NCBI GenBank assembly: GCA_016617855.1
Contig: JAECUM010003703.1
Span: 82,017-146,016, forward strand
DNA: 64,000 nt
Direction of reading: 5' to 3'
Source: Megalonaias nervosa
Taxonomy: Eukaryota; Mollusca; Bivalvia; Unionida; Unionidae
The translations under genes were made by a program, and so were the position numbers. How positions within the stretch are numbered: the first letter of the stretch is position 1; every line of letters begins with the position of its first letter. This document shows positions 35,553 through 46,399 of this stretch, in pieces. The notes under the pieces were generated by a model that worked only from the letters and a program-made list of their open reading frames with translations, searched no databases and was not told the origin of the DNA.

Positions 35553-38124
35553 GTAAGTAAATGACAATTAGAATCAGAATATTTATTCATGTGTTCATGT
35601 TTACTCTGTTCATTAATTTACAAATTGTGATTGTATAGGATTCGAGCATAAAGCTACAAATTCATGTTACACATGAAATAAAATGTACATATTAATTACA
35701 TTCATGAATTAGCTTACCTAGATATAGGGTTGTTGACTTTTGTTCATTCTCAGAAGAGCTAAAAGCATTGTTAGTAAAAACTTTGAAAAAGACAGACAGA
35801 TGGACATGTACATACCACATATGTTTGTGTAGATAGCATTTGGAGGGTTCATTGTAAACAACATGCACATAATCTTATGTCATATGTTTAAATGTGGCAA
35901 GTATATGTTTACTTACTCATAATTTTGACTATCTAGTATGATAATTTTGGTTAGTAGCTGCCAAGTCAGATTTTTATTAAATGTAATGAAAGGGTAGATA
36001 AATGAGCCAAATTTACCCTGCGGTTATCAGTTCCTGAATAGAAGATTTCATATAGTGACTACAAATATTTTGGCATGCTCTGTATACTTGGCAAACTTTG
36101 GAAAATCAAATCCTTCAGTAAAGAGTGACATCGCTCACCTGCAGAGATGAGGTGGTAATGTGCCAGTCATTTATTGAACACCCATACCTGACCATTGTAC
36201 ACCTTTTGAATGGTGAACCTTGATCAGATTTCATATGATGTCAGTCTCCATTGGGATACGTTCCTGTCAATGTATCAACTTACACTTTTGTGAAACATTA
36301 TTTATTGATGTAGTTTGGAAACTTTATGATGATGTACAGATGTACAGGTGAGAAAATTGTGGACTGATTGAGGGAATGTGGTTTATATAACAGGTTTTGA
36401 CACCATATTTTAAGAAATTATATTTTTACCTTTAGTTTATTTTTATATACCTTTCAAAAATTTAACATCTTTACCTTTTATATGGTAATAGTACACATTA
36501 TTTTTTATTTAGAAGATTTTTTTTCCAAAATTATTTTGAATCACCCTTTATTTTCAGTATTTTTTTTACATGCAGTTAAACCCTATACATTGTAATGTAT
36601 ATTTAATTTTTATTATTTGTTGGCATTTTTGATTATATGTTACGTATAATTGTATTTTGTGATTGACTTTTTTGTCCAGATTCAGGTTCAATGTGTACCT
36701 GACTAGGGACATTGATTTTTTAGACAACATAGCTAATATTTCTTTGTGAGTATTAGATTAAATATTTGGATCATTATCAATTGAGGTAAACATATTTATC
36801 TTAATCTGAGTTTAGGACATTGGTATTCTCCCATGGAAAACCTGTCTACCTGATGTGTGCCATGTTCTTTATTATAATTTTAACAATAGACCTTGCTGAC
36901 AACTCACAATGTTCTAGAAATGAAATTTTGACCCTCATCTTGGTTCTGTTTTTGTGTCTTATCGTTTTATGTAATGTTGTTTACTTGAGACATTACTCAG
37001 TCTTGCCTTAACATCTTGAGGTGGAATCAGTCTTATTGTTGTGTTCAGATTTTCATTTTGGTGGAATTGTTTATTATTCACTGAAAATACAAATTACTCC
37101 TCATTAATATTCTTGGACAGAAACATTAATTTGGAATTATAATGAATTCAGACAAGAACACTTTGGGATTATGTTATTGTGATACATCAAAAGACTGTTA
37201 GCATATCATCACATTTTAGGCCATTGGCACATTACCACGTTTGAGACAACACATTCAATAATGGAACTTTGGAATACACTGGAATTCAGTTGGAGCTTTA
37301 TTCATTTGGACCCGTGATAAAACCTTTATGATTATTTGGGATTTGATTCACAGATACTGTTAAGTTTTGGGGGTTTTTTTAAATTATACTTTGTGAACTT
37401 ATGGTATAAAAAGACCTTGTGGAAACTGGTTCATGTCCACTGAATAGTAAACTGTCACAAGCTTTGTACATTTAAAAGTGCCTATGGCAGGCTGCAAGGA
37501 AGGCAGATCCACACACATCAGATCACAATGTCTTTTATAATCAACTTTGTTGGCCAAAAACAGTCTGATGAAATGTTAGACATCTGTTTTATAAAATTAT
37601 TACTATAGTAATATTTTCATTGTATTGGTTATGAACAAATATCTGCTTTATAAAGTTATCTGATAAGGCAGGTTGAACTATATAATAAATATTTGCTCAT
37701 GGGTCATTTTAGGATGTGTGATTCTGGAATTCATACTACATTGTCAAAAATCACGCTGAAAATTAAACCAAATGCATGCAAATTGTGGATCATATTTTCG
37801 ATCTCTACCTTTATGTTGACCTGAATTTCTTTGTATATTTAGAATTTTCTTCAAATGGAAAGGCAATTCCACACCAAATTTCAGATAAAAGATTAGATCC
37901 TGCACTTAATCTTGCGCAATGGATAGGATATTCAGTATGGATGTTGAGCCTGATTTCTGTCATAAACAGGCTTTTAACTATTCACACTGCTGTCCCATTA
38001 TAATACTGTTTTTAGGTAGACGTAAAAGTATCATGCATTATACAAAGGGATGCTGAAACATGTTTGTTTGTTGGTCTTGAATGGTACTTTGAACACAATT
38101 TTTGGCCATATTGTTTTGAAGTAA

Positions 38125-38250
38125 TGGATGCTGAGTGCCTTTACCTGCAGACGCACCCAAGGAAGCTTACCCAGGCTACAAGGGTTGTACCTGTTACCCT
38201 TGGGTTGTGAGTGGGATGCTCTTCCAGCTGTGCCACCATGCTGCAGCAAA
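38125..38250 (-). mobile_element. Possible tRNA-like SINE relic
   Basis: Minus strand: ggtggcacagctggaagagc then atcccactcacaaccca, and ggtacaacccttgtag as a B-box-like stretch. Resembles a different tRNA head from the main SINE family. Confidence 0.35.
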
Positions 38251-39589
38251 ACTGTTTTCTGATGGTGCATTAAAACACACATAATAGGAAGTTAAATAAT
38301 GGTTTTAATGGGTTCTTGTTAGCAAGATCTTACAAGAGGTGAATATTAACAGTAGGAATGAGTAATTGAAATTTCAACACATGGACCATATTGGCAAAAC
38401 ATCAAGGGTAAATAAACATAAAGATAAAATGACACCATTTTTGTTTACTTCAGGATACAGTGATATAGATTACATTTTGATATCCTGAATAATAAGGCTG
38501 ATAACTGCATTTTTAAGAGCCGATGGCAAGCTCCTTTTAGAAATATGAAATATTTTCAAACTGTAAATAAAGTAAGTCTGAAAAAGGGGAACAAATTGAT
38601 AGCCATCAGTAAAGGTGGAAAAAAAAACGACAAATTGAGCAGCTACCATTTATCTAGATTCAGGCCAGTCCAATCCATTTCTGATAAACTGCATTGTGAC
38701 ATTAATCAGTAATCTGTATTTTACCCATGTGCGCAAGAAAGATTTGGAAACAACCATGTCACAAACTCAGTAAATATGAATTTGCTTACCAAGTAGCCCT
38801 TGAAAAAAGGATGACTCAGACTTAAGTATTTCAGTATATCTGGTTGGGTTTTTTTTTGTAATTTCTTTAGCAAGTGGGAGTTGAAAGTAATAAATTCCTT
38901 CAAGAGTCACACTGTCTGCCTACATTCCAAGTTGGTAAGGCAGCTTCGGTGTTCAAATGGTGCTGTCAAATCAACTAACTCTTGCAGCCTCAATGCAGAT
39001 GCCTGGATTGCAGTTAGATTGGTTGAACTTGATTAATATTATGTCATGGGCTTTTGTGAAAAAATATTCATAATCATGAACATCTAAGACAGTCAAGGTT
39101 GATTGTTCATCATGAATCGTGTTAATTTTTAACTTAATAATGGATATTATTTATTTTTAAAAAAAGCTAACAACCAAGTGATTGAGTGTAAGGTTTCAGT
39201 CACCATTAACACTTTTCCATCATTAGTGAAAGTAAGTAAACATGGCATCAATTTGTCTTCCGATTTCAAGCCTAGAACATAACATAAATTTTCTTTGTAG
39301 CAGATTGAAAAATTTACTAGTTCTGCTTCATTTTCAGTAGTATGAGTTTCCTCGCCACAATATTTTATATATTATGATATTTATGTTTGTATGTGGGTTC
39401 AGTGCCCATTGCTTATCAACAACTTAGAATTTGCTGACACCGCATGTTGTCAAGTGAGGGTAGATGTATACTACTGGGCCTAGCAAGCTTGAATGACCCA
39501 GCATCAAGCCAAACCTGCATGAAATGGAATCAATATGTTGACAGTTGTGTGTCAGTATGTTTTATTATGTGAAGTTTTTATTTAATATT

Positions 39590-40055
39590 TTCAAATTTTT
39601 TGTGCAGCAACATAGGAAAGGGATTTTTGTTGGTATCACATGATTATTGGATGTCTGATGTCATGAGCATGTACAGGTCATGCTTGATTTTCACCATAGA
39701 TGCATTCCTGAGGGTATGGCATAAATCAAAAGTAATTTAAATGCATGTACGAGAGCTGTGTGCAAGTCATAGCACATGGTGCCAGCATTTGGCATAAAAA
39801 TAGCACAGCAGTGCAAACTGAACATTATTTCTTCATTATTAATAGTGATAAAATGAAAATGTGCAATTGAGCATCACCTATAGCTTGTAAAATTTGGGTT
39901 GTCATGTGACTAGCAATGCTAATTTGCTAGAACTAGATAACAGTTCATCTGTGCTATAGTTTTGTCTTGTCTCTTGTCTTAAAGACATAATGAATATTAT
40001 ACTTGCAATTTCTGAGAAAATAAAATCATTTTCCTATCACTTTCATGCTGGTATG
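39590..40055 (+). repeat. Copy of the foldback-element arm, split by a MITE
   Basis: 39605-39670 plus 39882-40055 follow 56005-56225 in order: gttggtatcacatgattatt, gtcatgtgactagcaatgc, tagttttgtcttgtctcttg, aaagacataatgaatattat, acttgcaatttctgagaaaa. The copy at 56005 lacks the central 207 bases, showing that this was a separate insertion. Confidence 0.75.
39674..39880. mobile_element. MITE with caggtgatgct ends, copy 2
   Basis: Starts caggtcatgcttgatttt and ends tgcaattgagcatcaccta, flanked by TA; inverted relative to copy 1 at 13119. The neighbouring homologous copy at 56005-56225 represents an empty site. Confidence 0.75.
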
Positions 40056-40095
40056 GCTCATTTGCATAGGGATCATGTTTAAGGTGATTTACTTT

Positions 40096-40412
40096 GTGTG
40101 TGATTTGGATTTTTAAAGTACCTTTTAACAATTTTTCAGTCATATTGCTACGATGTCTGCAACGAGGCAGTTTATAGTGGTGTCTAGCATTGGAGCATCA
40201 TGCCACAGACATGTAGCATCATGTCCCACCCAGTCACATTATCCTGATGACAGACCAACCAGTCTAAACACTAACACTAACAGCTTAATGCTGAACAAGG
40301 CAGCTGTTAATACCATTTGTATAAGTCCTTGGTATGACTTGGCTGGGGTTCCAACGCATGGCCTACTGCAGCCGAGGTGGACGCTCTACCCACTTGGGCC
40401 ACTGTAGCGGTC
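40096..40412 (-). mobile_element. tRNA-derived SINE, copy B
   Basis: Minus strand, near full length: gggtagagcgtccacctcgg head, tggaaccccagcc in place of the B box, tgctgaa..cagcattaagc, ggttggtctgtcatcaggat, aatgtgactgggtgggacat, and a tail attaaaaatccaaatcac-like. It ends 160 bases before exon 9. Confidence 0.85.
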
Positions 40413-40572
40413 ATGGTAATGGTCATGGTAATATACTTATATCTAAGATCAAGGATCTTTTGCATGATCTTATACAGGCGTGTGTTATTGAACATAATCA
40501 CTATGGAAAAATGCATTATCCACTATTGAATGGCTTGTTGAAGCAAAATCCATCCTTATTTTGCGCTTACAG

Positions 40573-40917
40573 GAACTGTTTAAGAAATCCAAGGAAACTG
40601 CTGATTTCACATTGAAAGGGAAAGGAAAGTCTCCAAAACGAAAAGGCAGCAAAAAGTCATCAGGTAGTGACAGCGACGAAGATTACAATAATTCTGCAGG
40701 TGCTCGAGACACCCCAGTGAAAGATATGTTGGCCGACAAGGAAGAGGATGAGGAAGATGTGTCTGTAACTGAGGAGGAGGAAGCTGTTGAAGACAGGACA
40801 CCTTCTAAAGCAAATGGTGATGGGAAAAATACATCTGCAAATAGTACACCTGTAAAAATGGGAGTCAAGAGATCAGGATCTGCACTTGATGACGATGATA
40901 TATCACCAGGGAAGAAG
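40573..40917 (+). CDS. LIG3: LIG3 exon 9: end of catalytic core and charged linker
   Basis: 115 codons, phase 0 both ends. ELFKKSKETADFT matches the end of the LIG3 core (ELYQLSKEKADF in vertebrates). It then becomes low complexity: KGKGKSPKRKGSKKSSGSDS, a likely nuclear localisation signal, SDEDYNN, DTPVKDM, an acidic run with EEDEEDVSVTEEEEAVED, NSTPVKMGVKRSGSALDDDD and SPGKK. KxGxKR near the end has a counterpart in vertebrate LIG3 (VGEKR). Several TP/SP sites may be phosphorylated (inference). Acceptor cttacag|gaa at 40566-40572, donor aag|gtattt at 40918. Confidence 0.94.
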
Positions 40918-41697
40918 GTATTTTACATATAACATACTTGAATTAATGATGATATATTTGTACCCTTGAAGTGTAACAGGATTTTTTTCCTTTCTGAAAT
41001 GAGCAAAATCATAGGTCTTATGTATTTAAATGTAAGCAATTTATAATTGGCACAGTTAAATAGAGTCAGATAGTTTAAAACCATCACTATTACAAGTTTT
41101 ATTCCAATAAGATTAAATTGCATTTAAATGTGAATAGAAGGGTATTTTGGCAGGAAACAAATTATGACCAGAATAAAAGGTTTCTTTGTTCACTCTTTAA
41201 ATTTAATACCCTTATGCTTTAGATGCTGACATTATTTAGTAACTTTTTTATAAAAGTGTTGAAATTCCATTGAAATGATTCTTGAGTCAGATGTGTATAT
41301 AATGACCACTTTAGTGGTAACCAAGTGTTTTCTTTATAGAAAGATGGTCTTCATACTCAGCTAACATCAAATGCACAGACTGAAAGACAGCATGCATGAT
41401 ATATAGACAGGCAGAGAGATTAAAATGTAGCTGATATTTTATACAAAAGACATTAGATTACATGTAACACTGCTAAATAACTGCTGAATTTTAAAAAATT
41501 ACATCATAGACCATGGGTCCATAAAATGGTCATAGCCAGGTGTATTAGGTAGATGGTTATTCCACACAGTTCATAGAGGAAAACTGCAGAGGGCACTTAA
41601 AGATGGTTGTCATTTTAAATGTTTTCACAAGATTAGGTTTTATTACTATGCATGTATTTATTAAACAAAAGTTGCCGATATTAAATTTTTTTGCAAG
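40918..41697 (+). other. Intron 9 (0.8 kb)
   Basis: Shortest intron in the gene. AT-rich; no repeat or element recognised. Confidence 0.85.
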
Positions 41698-41820
41698 GCC
41701 AAGCAAGCCTGTAAATATGGCGCTGACTGTTATCAGACAAATCCAACTCACCTTGAAAGCTACAGTCACCCGCCAAAGTCTCAGTGCAGTTCACCGAATT
41801 CCAAATCTCAGACAGATAAG
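41698..41820 (+). CDS. LIG3: LIG3 exon 10: PBZ-type poly(ADP-ribose)-binding zinc finger
   Basis: 41 codons, phase 0 both ends, in frame with exons 9 and 11. The peptide has ACKYGADCYQTNPTH, then LESYSHPPK. This fits the PBZ finger (C-x-[FY]-G-x2-C-Y-x2-N-P-x-H-x5-H-P) of APLF and relatives: ligands Cys 41710-41712, Cys 41728-41730, His 41749-41751, His 41767-41769, plus the Tyr-Gly and Cys-Tyr pairs that line the poly(ADP-ribose) pocket. Differences: Gln replaces the Arg after Cys-Tyr, and Pro-Pro-Lys replaces Pro-Gly-Asp. The rest (SQCSSPNSKSQTDK) is Ser-rich linker. Acceptor ttttttgcaag|gcc (41696-41697), donor aag|gtattg (41821). A real exon is likely because the motif, phases and splice sites coincide; no transcript was checked. 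Confidence 0.85.
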
Positions 41821-42441
41821 GTATTGTATTTATCCATGCTGGGTCTGCAGTTAAGGATGCATTCAGTAAGGCTAGTGTTAGTGTTGGGATGACAGGTCTT
41901 CTGTTAGTAAGTGGTGTTAAGTAACAGAAACCAAGAGTTAATAGAAGTAGTTCACCACATGAGCTTTCAAAATGAGATGGGTGTTTTTTTTCCAGCTTTT
42001 ATTATTGTTGTTGTAATGCTGCAAAGATTATTTTGTTGTTATTACTGTTATTAATCATACTGTTTGGGTAACATCCAAATCGGTAAATACTGTGATGAGT
42101 TAACTGATGCAGTGGGCATTCTACATTGGTTCTGTATGGTGATTTTATGTACAGTGATAATTAATTTGAAATATATATTTTCTTCTCCCTCAGCAGTAGT
42201 TGGACTGAAAATCATGGTTTGTACAGCCTTTGAAAAATTCTTGAATTTGATAGTTTGCCATGAAAATGCCACGAATTTGGCCCCCAAAAACTTGAATATG
42301 TCTGAGAGAATGTAAAACGTTTATACCAAATAAAATAAATCACTTTTTAAATCAGTTATTTTCCCAAAAAATGATAATTAATAATGGGATAAAATTTGAT
42401 GGATCAAAAGAAATGACACCAGTAGTTACCCGATGAAGTAG

Positions 42442-42917
42442 TGTTACGACCCTGTAGTTAAATTACATATGTGTTAAAATTTAAATTCTTCTAATTCTTT
42501 GTTTCATTTTTATTTTATTTTTATACCACTAAATGTTATTATTATTATGGTGATGATTATGTTAGCAAGGTCTAATAGTTTGTTAGAAACATCATATTTA
42601 TTTAAAACGTAAATGTGACTCGTGTAAGCACGATTTTTGCATGACGGTTTTTCGTATCAAGTAAACAGTGAGAAAGAGCTATGTAAATGATTGGCTGTGA
42701 CCACGTTATTTCAAAATAATACTTGTTTACGCATTGTAGTGATTTCGAAATCACACGTGTCCTTCATGCGTGTGTACATGTAATGACGCATTAGCGTGTT
42801 TAAATGCTCAGTTACCTGTAAGAAAAGTTTAGTCAGAGTCGTAATCGTAGTCAGTCGTGGTTCAGAGTCACATCATAACATCTTACAGAGTTTATAATAC
42901 CTTAAGAAAGGTATTTC
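42442..42917 (+). repeat. 5' LTR, truncated
   Basis: The first 475 or so bases of the LTR, about 98% like 45030-45505. The match stops just after ctttaagaaaggtatttc-like sequence; the next bases are integrase coding. Confidence 0.92.
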
Positions 42918-44882
42918 CATTTACTTTTGTTTGCAGTTAGAGAGTCCGTTCAAGAATCTCTAGGGTTCAGTCCTTTTGAACTGGTATTTGGATATACTGT
43001 GCGTGGACCTTTAAAGTTATTGAAAGAGAAACTGCTTTCAAATGAAGAAACAGAACTTAATCTTCTTGATTATGTCTCTGATTTCAAGCATAAATTGTCG
43101 AAGGCTTGTGAGGTCGCAAGAGCAAATTTGCACTCTACTCAATCAAAGATGTTAAGATGTGATAAAAACGCAAGGGATAGAAGTTTTCAATCTGGTGATA
43201 GAGTCCTGGCTCTCTTGCCCATTCCACAAAATCCTCTTCAGGCAAAATATTATGGTCCATACACGGTTGAAAAGAAAATAAGTGATTTAAATTACATTAT
43301 AAATACTCCTGATAGGCAAAAACCAAAACAACTGTGCCACATCAGTATGTTAAAGGAGTATGTTGAAAGAAATAGCCAGGTAAATCATGCAATTAATTTA
43401 GTAGTACCTGTCCCACCAGCTGAGGATTTGAATGAAGGAATTCAGTTGGATTCTACTAATCTTGGAACAACAAGTCTTCGGAATTCAGAAGTTATGGAAA
43501 ATCTAGACCAGAAACTTTCTCATTTACAAAATCAAGAAAAAAGTGAACTTAAACAATTATTGTCTGAATATGAACACTTGTTTCCAGACATACCTACAAG
43601 GACAAACAAAATTTTTCACGACGTTGAAATAGTAGATTCGAAACCCATGAAACAAAACCCATACAGAATGAATCCTTTTAAACAGGAATACATGAAAAAA
43701 GAGATTCAGTATTTACTGGAAAATGATTTTATAGAGCCCAGTAAGAGTGATTGGAGTTCACCATGCATTCTTGTTCCGAAACCGGGTAAAACTTTCCGAA
43801 TGTGTACGGATTATAGAAAGGTGAACAGTGTGACTAAAACAGACTCATTTCCACTGCCAAGAATCGATGACTGTATCGACAAAATTGGAAATGTCAAATA
43901 CGTCACTAAATTCGACCTTCTGAAGGGTTTTTGGCAAATTCCACTAACGGAAAGAGAAAAAGAAATTTCAGCGTTTGTGACTCCAGATGGACTCTACCAG
44001 TATAAAGTAATGCCATTTGGGATGAAGGGTTCTCCAAGTACTTTTCAACGCCTTATGAATATGATTACTTCTGGTCTAGACAATTGTGATGCCTATATTG
44101 ATGATGTCATCATCTACAACAACACCTGGAAAGAACATCTAGCCATGAATCGAAAGTTCTTCGACAGACTCATGGATGCAAATTTGACTATTAATTTATC
44201 TAAAAGTGAGTTCTGCCGTGCGTGTGTTACTTTTCTAGGACATATTGTGGGACATGGTCAAATTAAACCTATAGATGCTAAGGTCAAGGCTATTTCTGAA
44301 TTTCCTGTGCCTGTCAGTAAAAAACAGCTGATGCGATTTTTGGGTATGGCTGGGTACTATCGCAAATTTTGTTCTAATTTTTCTGATATTGTCGAACCTC
44401 TGACAAACTTGTTGAGAAAGAAAAACAAGTTTCTTTGGACTGGAAAATGTCAAGAGGCTTTCGATAGGTTAAAGGCCATACTTAAAAGTGCACCAGTTTT
44501 AACAGCTCCAGATTTCAGTCAACCATTTAAACTATCTGTAGGGGTTGGAGCAGTTTTGCTTCAAGATGACAAAAATGGTGTAGAACACCCAGTGTGTTAT
44601 TTCTCTAAGAAATTAAATAAACACCAAAGAAACTACTCAACAATCGAGAAGGAATGCTTGGCTTTAATGCTAGCATTACAGCATTTTGAAGTTTATATCA
44701 GTTCAGCTCCTTCTCCGGGTTGTTGTGTTTAGTGATCACAACCCCCTTACTTTCATCAGCAGAATGAAAATAAAAATCAAAGACTATTGAGATGGAGTTT
44801 ATTTTTGCAAGAGTACAATCTTGACATCAGGCACATTAAAGGAAAAGATAATTTAATTGCAGATGCACTTTCCCGTGTATAG
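42918..44882 (+). pseudogene. Gypsy pol remnant: integrase C-terminus, RT, RNase H
   Basis: A 601-codon open stretch (42927-44732, no true start codon) plus a broken end to 44882. Residues 1-30: end of the integrase core (ESLGFSPFELVFGYTVRGPL). About 105-115: the GPY/F module (YYGPYTVEKKI). About 230-470: reverse transcriptase, with FDLLKGFWQIPL, MPFGMKGSPSTFQRLM and catalytic YIDD (44094-44105). From about 530: RNase H, where FKLSVGVGAVLLQ lacks the usual first catalytic Asp, apparently deleted. Two frameshifts follow (about 44720 and 44770); the end of RNase H, with DALSRV, is still recognisable. Inactive. Confidence 0.9.
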
Positions 44883-45029
44883 AAATGTCTTTTTCATATA
44901 CACCTTTGTGTAAATTCATAAGTGTTCTTCTTAAGTAATTTTTTTTTTTTTTACCTCATGTATAATTTACATCTGGTAAAAAAGAAAGCTTTATTACATA
45001 AATCTTTCTTTTTTCTTTATGGGGGAAAG

Positions 45030-45983
45030 TGTTACGACCCTGTAGTTAAATTACATATGTGTTAAAATTTAAATTCTTCTAATTCTTTGTTTCATTTTTA
45101 TTTTATTTTTATACCACTAAATGTTGTTATTATTATTATGGTGATGATTATGTTAGCAAGGTCTAATAGTTTGTTAGAAACATCATATTTATTTAAAACG
45201 TAAATGTGACTTGTGTAAGCACGATTTTTGCATGACGGTTTTTCGTATCAAGTAAACAGTGAGAAAGAGCTATGTAAATGATTGGCTGTGACCACATTAT
45301 TTCAAAATAATACTTGTTTACGCATTGTAGTGATTTCAAAATCACACGTGTCCTTCATGCGCGTGTACATGTAATGACGCATTAGCTTGTTTAAATGCTC
45401 AGTTACCTGTAAGAAAATTTAGTCAGAGTCGTAATCGTAGTCAGTCGTGGTTCAGAGTCACATCATAACATCTTACAGAGTTTATAATACCTTAAGAAAG
45501 GTATTTCTGTGCTGGAAAGAGTTGCGCATTCGTACGAGGAACAACATGTGTGTTGTTAGTGGTGGTAGCTGTGTTTCATCTACTTTCTAAATAATTATTT
45601 TCCCTGGAGAACAACACTACTGGCTTTGGACAAAGTCATTTGATGAAATTATTTCTAAATCGGAACAGAACAATACAAACTGTGCTTTACAGTGAAAATT
45701 CTGGACATTTTGTGTTAGCCTTCGTCTGACGTCATCATCCGCCATCTTGGAACGGAACTGAGATTCAGACTGTATCAATTTAGAACTGTTTTTTCACAGG
45801 ACTTATGTGTTTTCACAATTTTAGGACAATTTTTGGAATCTTCTTCGTAAATTGTAAGTCTTGTTCCATCTATTTACCTTTTCACCGTGTTTTCTAGGGA
45901 AATAAATTATTTTTGTTAAAATTTACAAAGCTTGTTGTCTTCACTCTTTCTTTGTGTTACTTTGAACGAGCCAATACGTAACA
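45030..45983 (+). repeat. 3' LTR, full length, 954 bp
   Basis: Starts tgttacgaccctgtag, ends ccaatacgtaaca; terminal inverted bases TGTTACG/CGTAACA. Contains an aataaa polyadenylation-like signal near 45900. Confidence 0.92.
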
Positions 45984-46399
45984 GTAGCATGTTACATGTT
46001 GTTTCTTATTCCATTGTACCTATTTATGTATTGATATACAAAGTAGCCTATGGAGAAAAGTTACTTTCTGTAAGAAAAAAATTATCCCTGAAAACTTTAA
46101 GAAGTCCTTGAAAACTCCTTAAGGGTCCTTGAAATAAAAATAGCCTTACAGACCATGAAGATAACAAAGGTTCTGAAATTATTTTCAGAGTGATAAAGAT
46201 GACTAAAAGAATAAATTTCAAAAGATTAAAAATATGGCATGGAAGTCATGTGCTACTTTATTAAACATTTAAATATGTTCACAGGTGACTATAAGAAAAC
46301 TGAAATGCTTCAAAATATATTTTATAAAATAAGAAAATGTTTTCACATTTTATTTAGTGGTAAATTCCTGGTGGATGGAAAATATTACCTCTTTATTTG

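Larger units (their letters stand above)
35553..40572 (+). other. Intron 8 (5.0 kb)
   Basis: A possible SINE relic at 38130-38250 (-), an approximately 460-bp segment at 39590-40055 related to the arm of the foldback element at 55109-57241 and interrupted by a MITE, and a SINE at 40096-40412 (-). 35560-38100 and 38300-39580 show only AT-rich sequence. Confidence 0.85.
42442..45983 (+). mobile_element. Gypsy-type LTR retrotransposon, INT-before-RT order (Gmr1-like), internally deleted
   Basis: 3542 bp with 4-bp target duplication gtag (42438-42441, 45984-45987). Ends are TGTTACG...CGTAACA. The 3' LTR (45030-45983) is preceded by a polypurine tract, gggggaaag. The 5' LTR is only the first half and is fused straight to the end of integrase, so gag, protease, primer-binding site and most of integrase are missing. 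The remaining pol reads integrase C-terminus, reverse transcriptase, RNase H. That order defines the Gmr1-like group of Gypsy elements; ordinary Gypsy elements have integrase last. Confidence 0.88.
42213..46157. mobile_element. MITE with catggttygta ends, copy 2, split by Gypsy element
   Basis: Outer parts 42213-42441 and 45984-46157 together match the intact copy at 29231-29701. Left end catggtttgtacagcc, right end ggccttacagaccatg-like. Removing the Gypsy insertion and one gtag target copy leaves about 399 bp. Confidence 0.75.

Noticed and set aside
42927..44732. Functional 601-residue host or viral polymerase gene
   Set aside because: It lies between LTRs with target duplications, lacks gag, protease, integrase core and start codon, has lost an RNase H catalytic Asp, and is frameshifted at its end.
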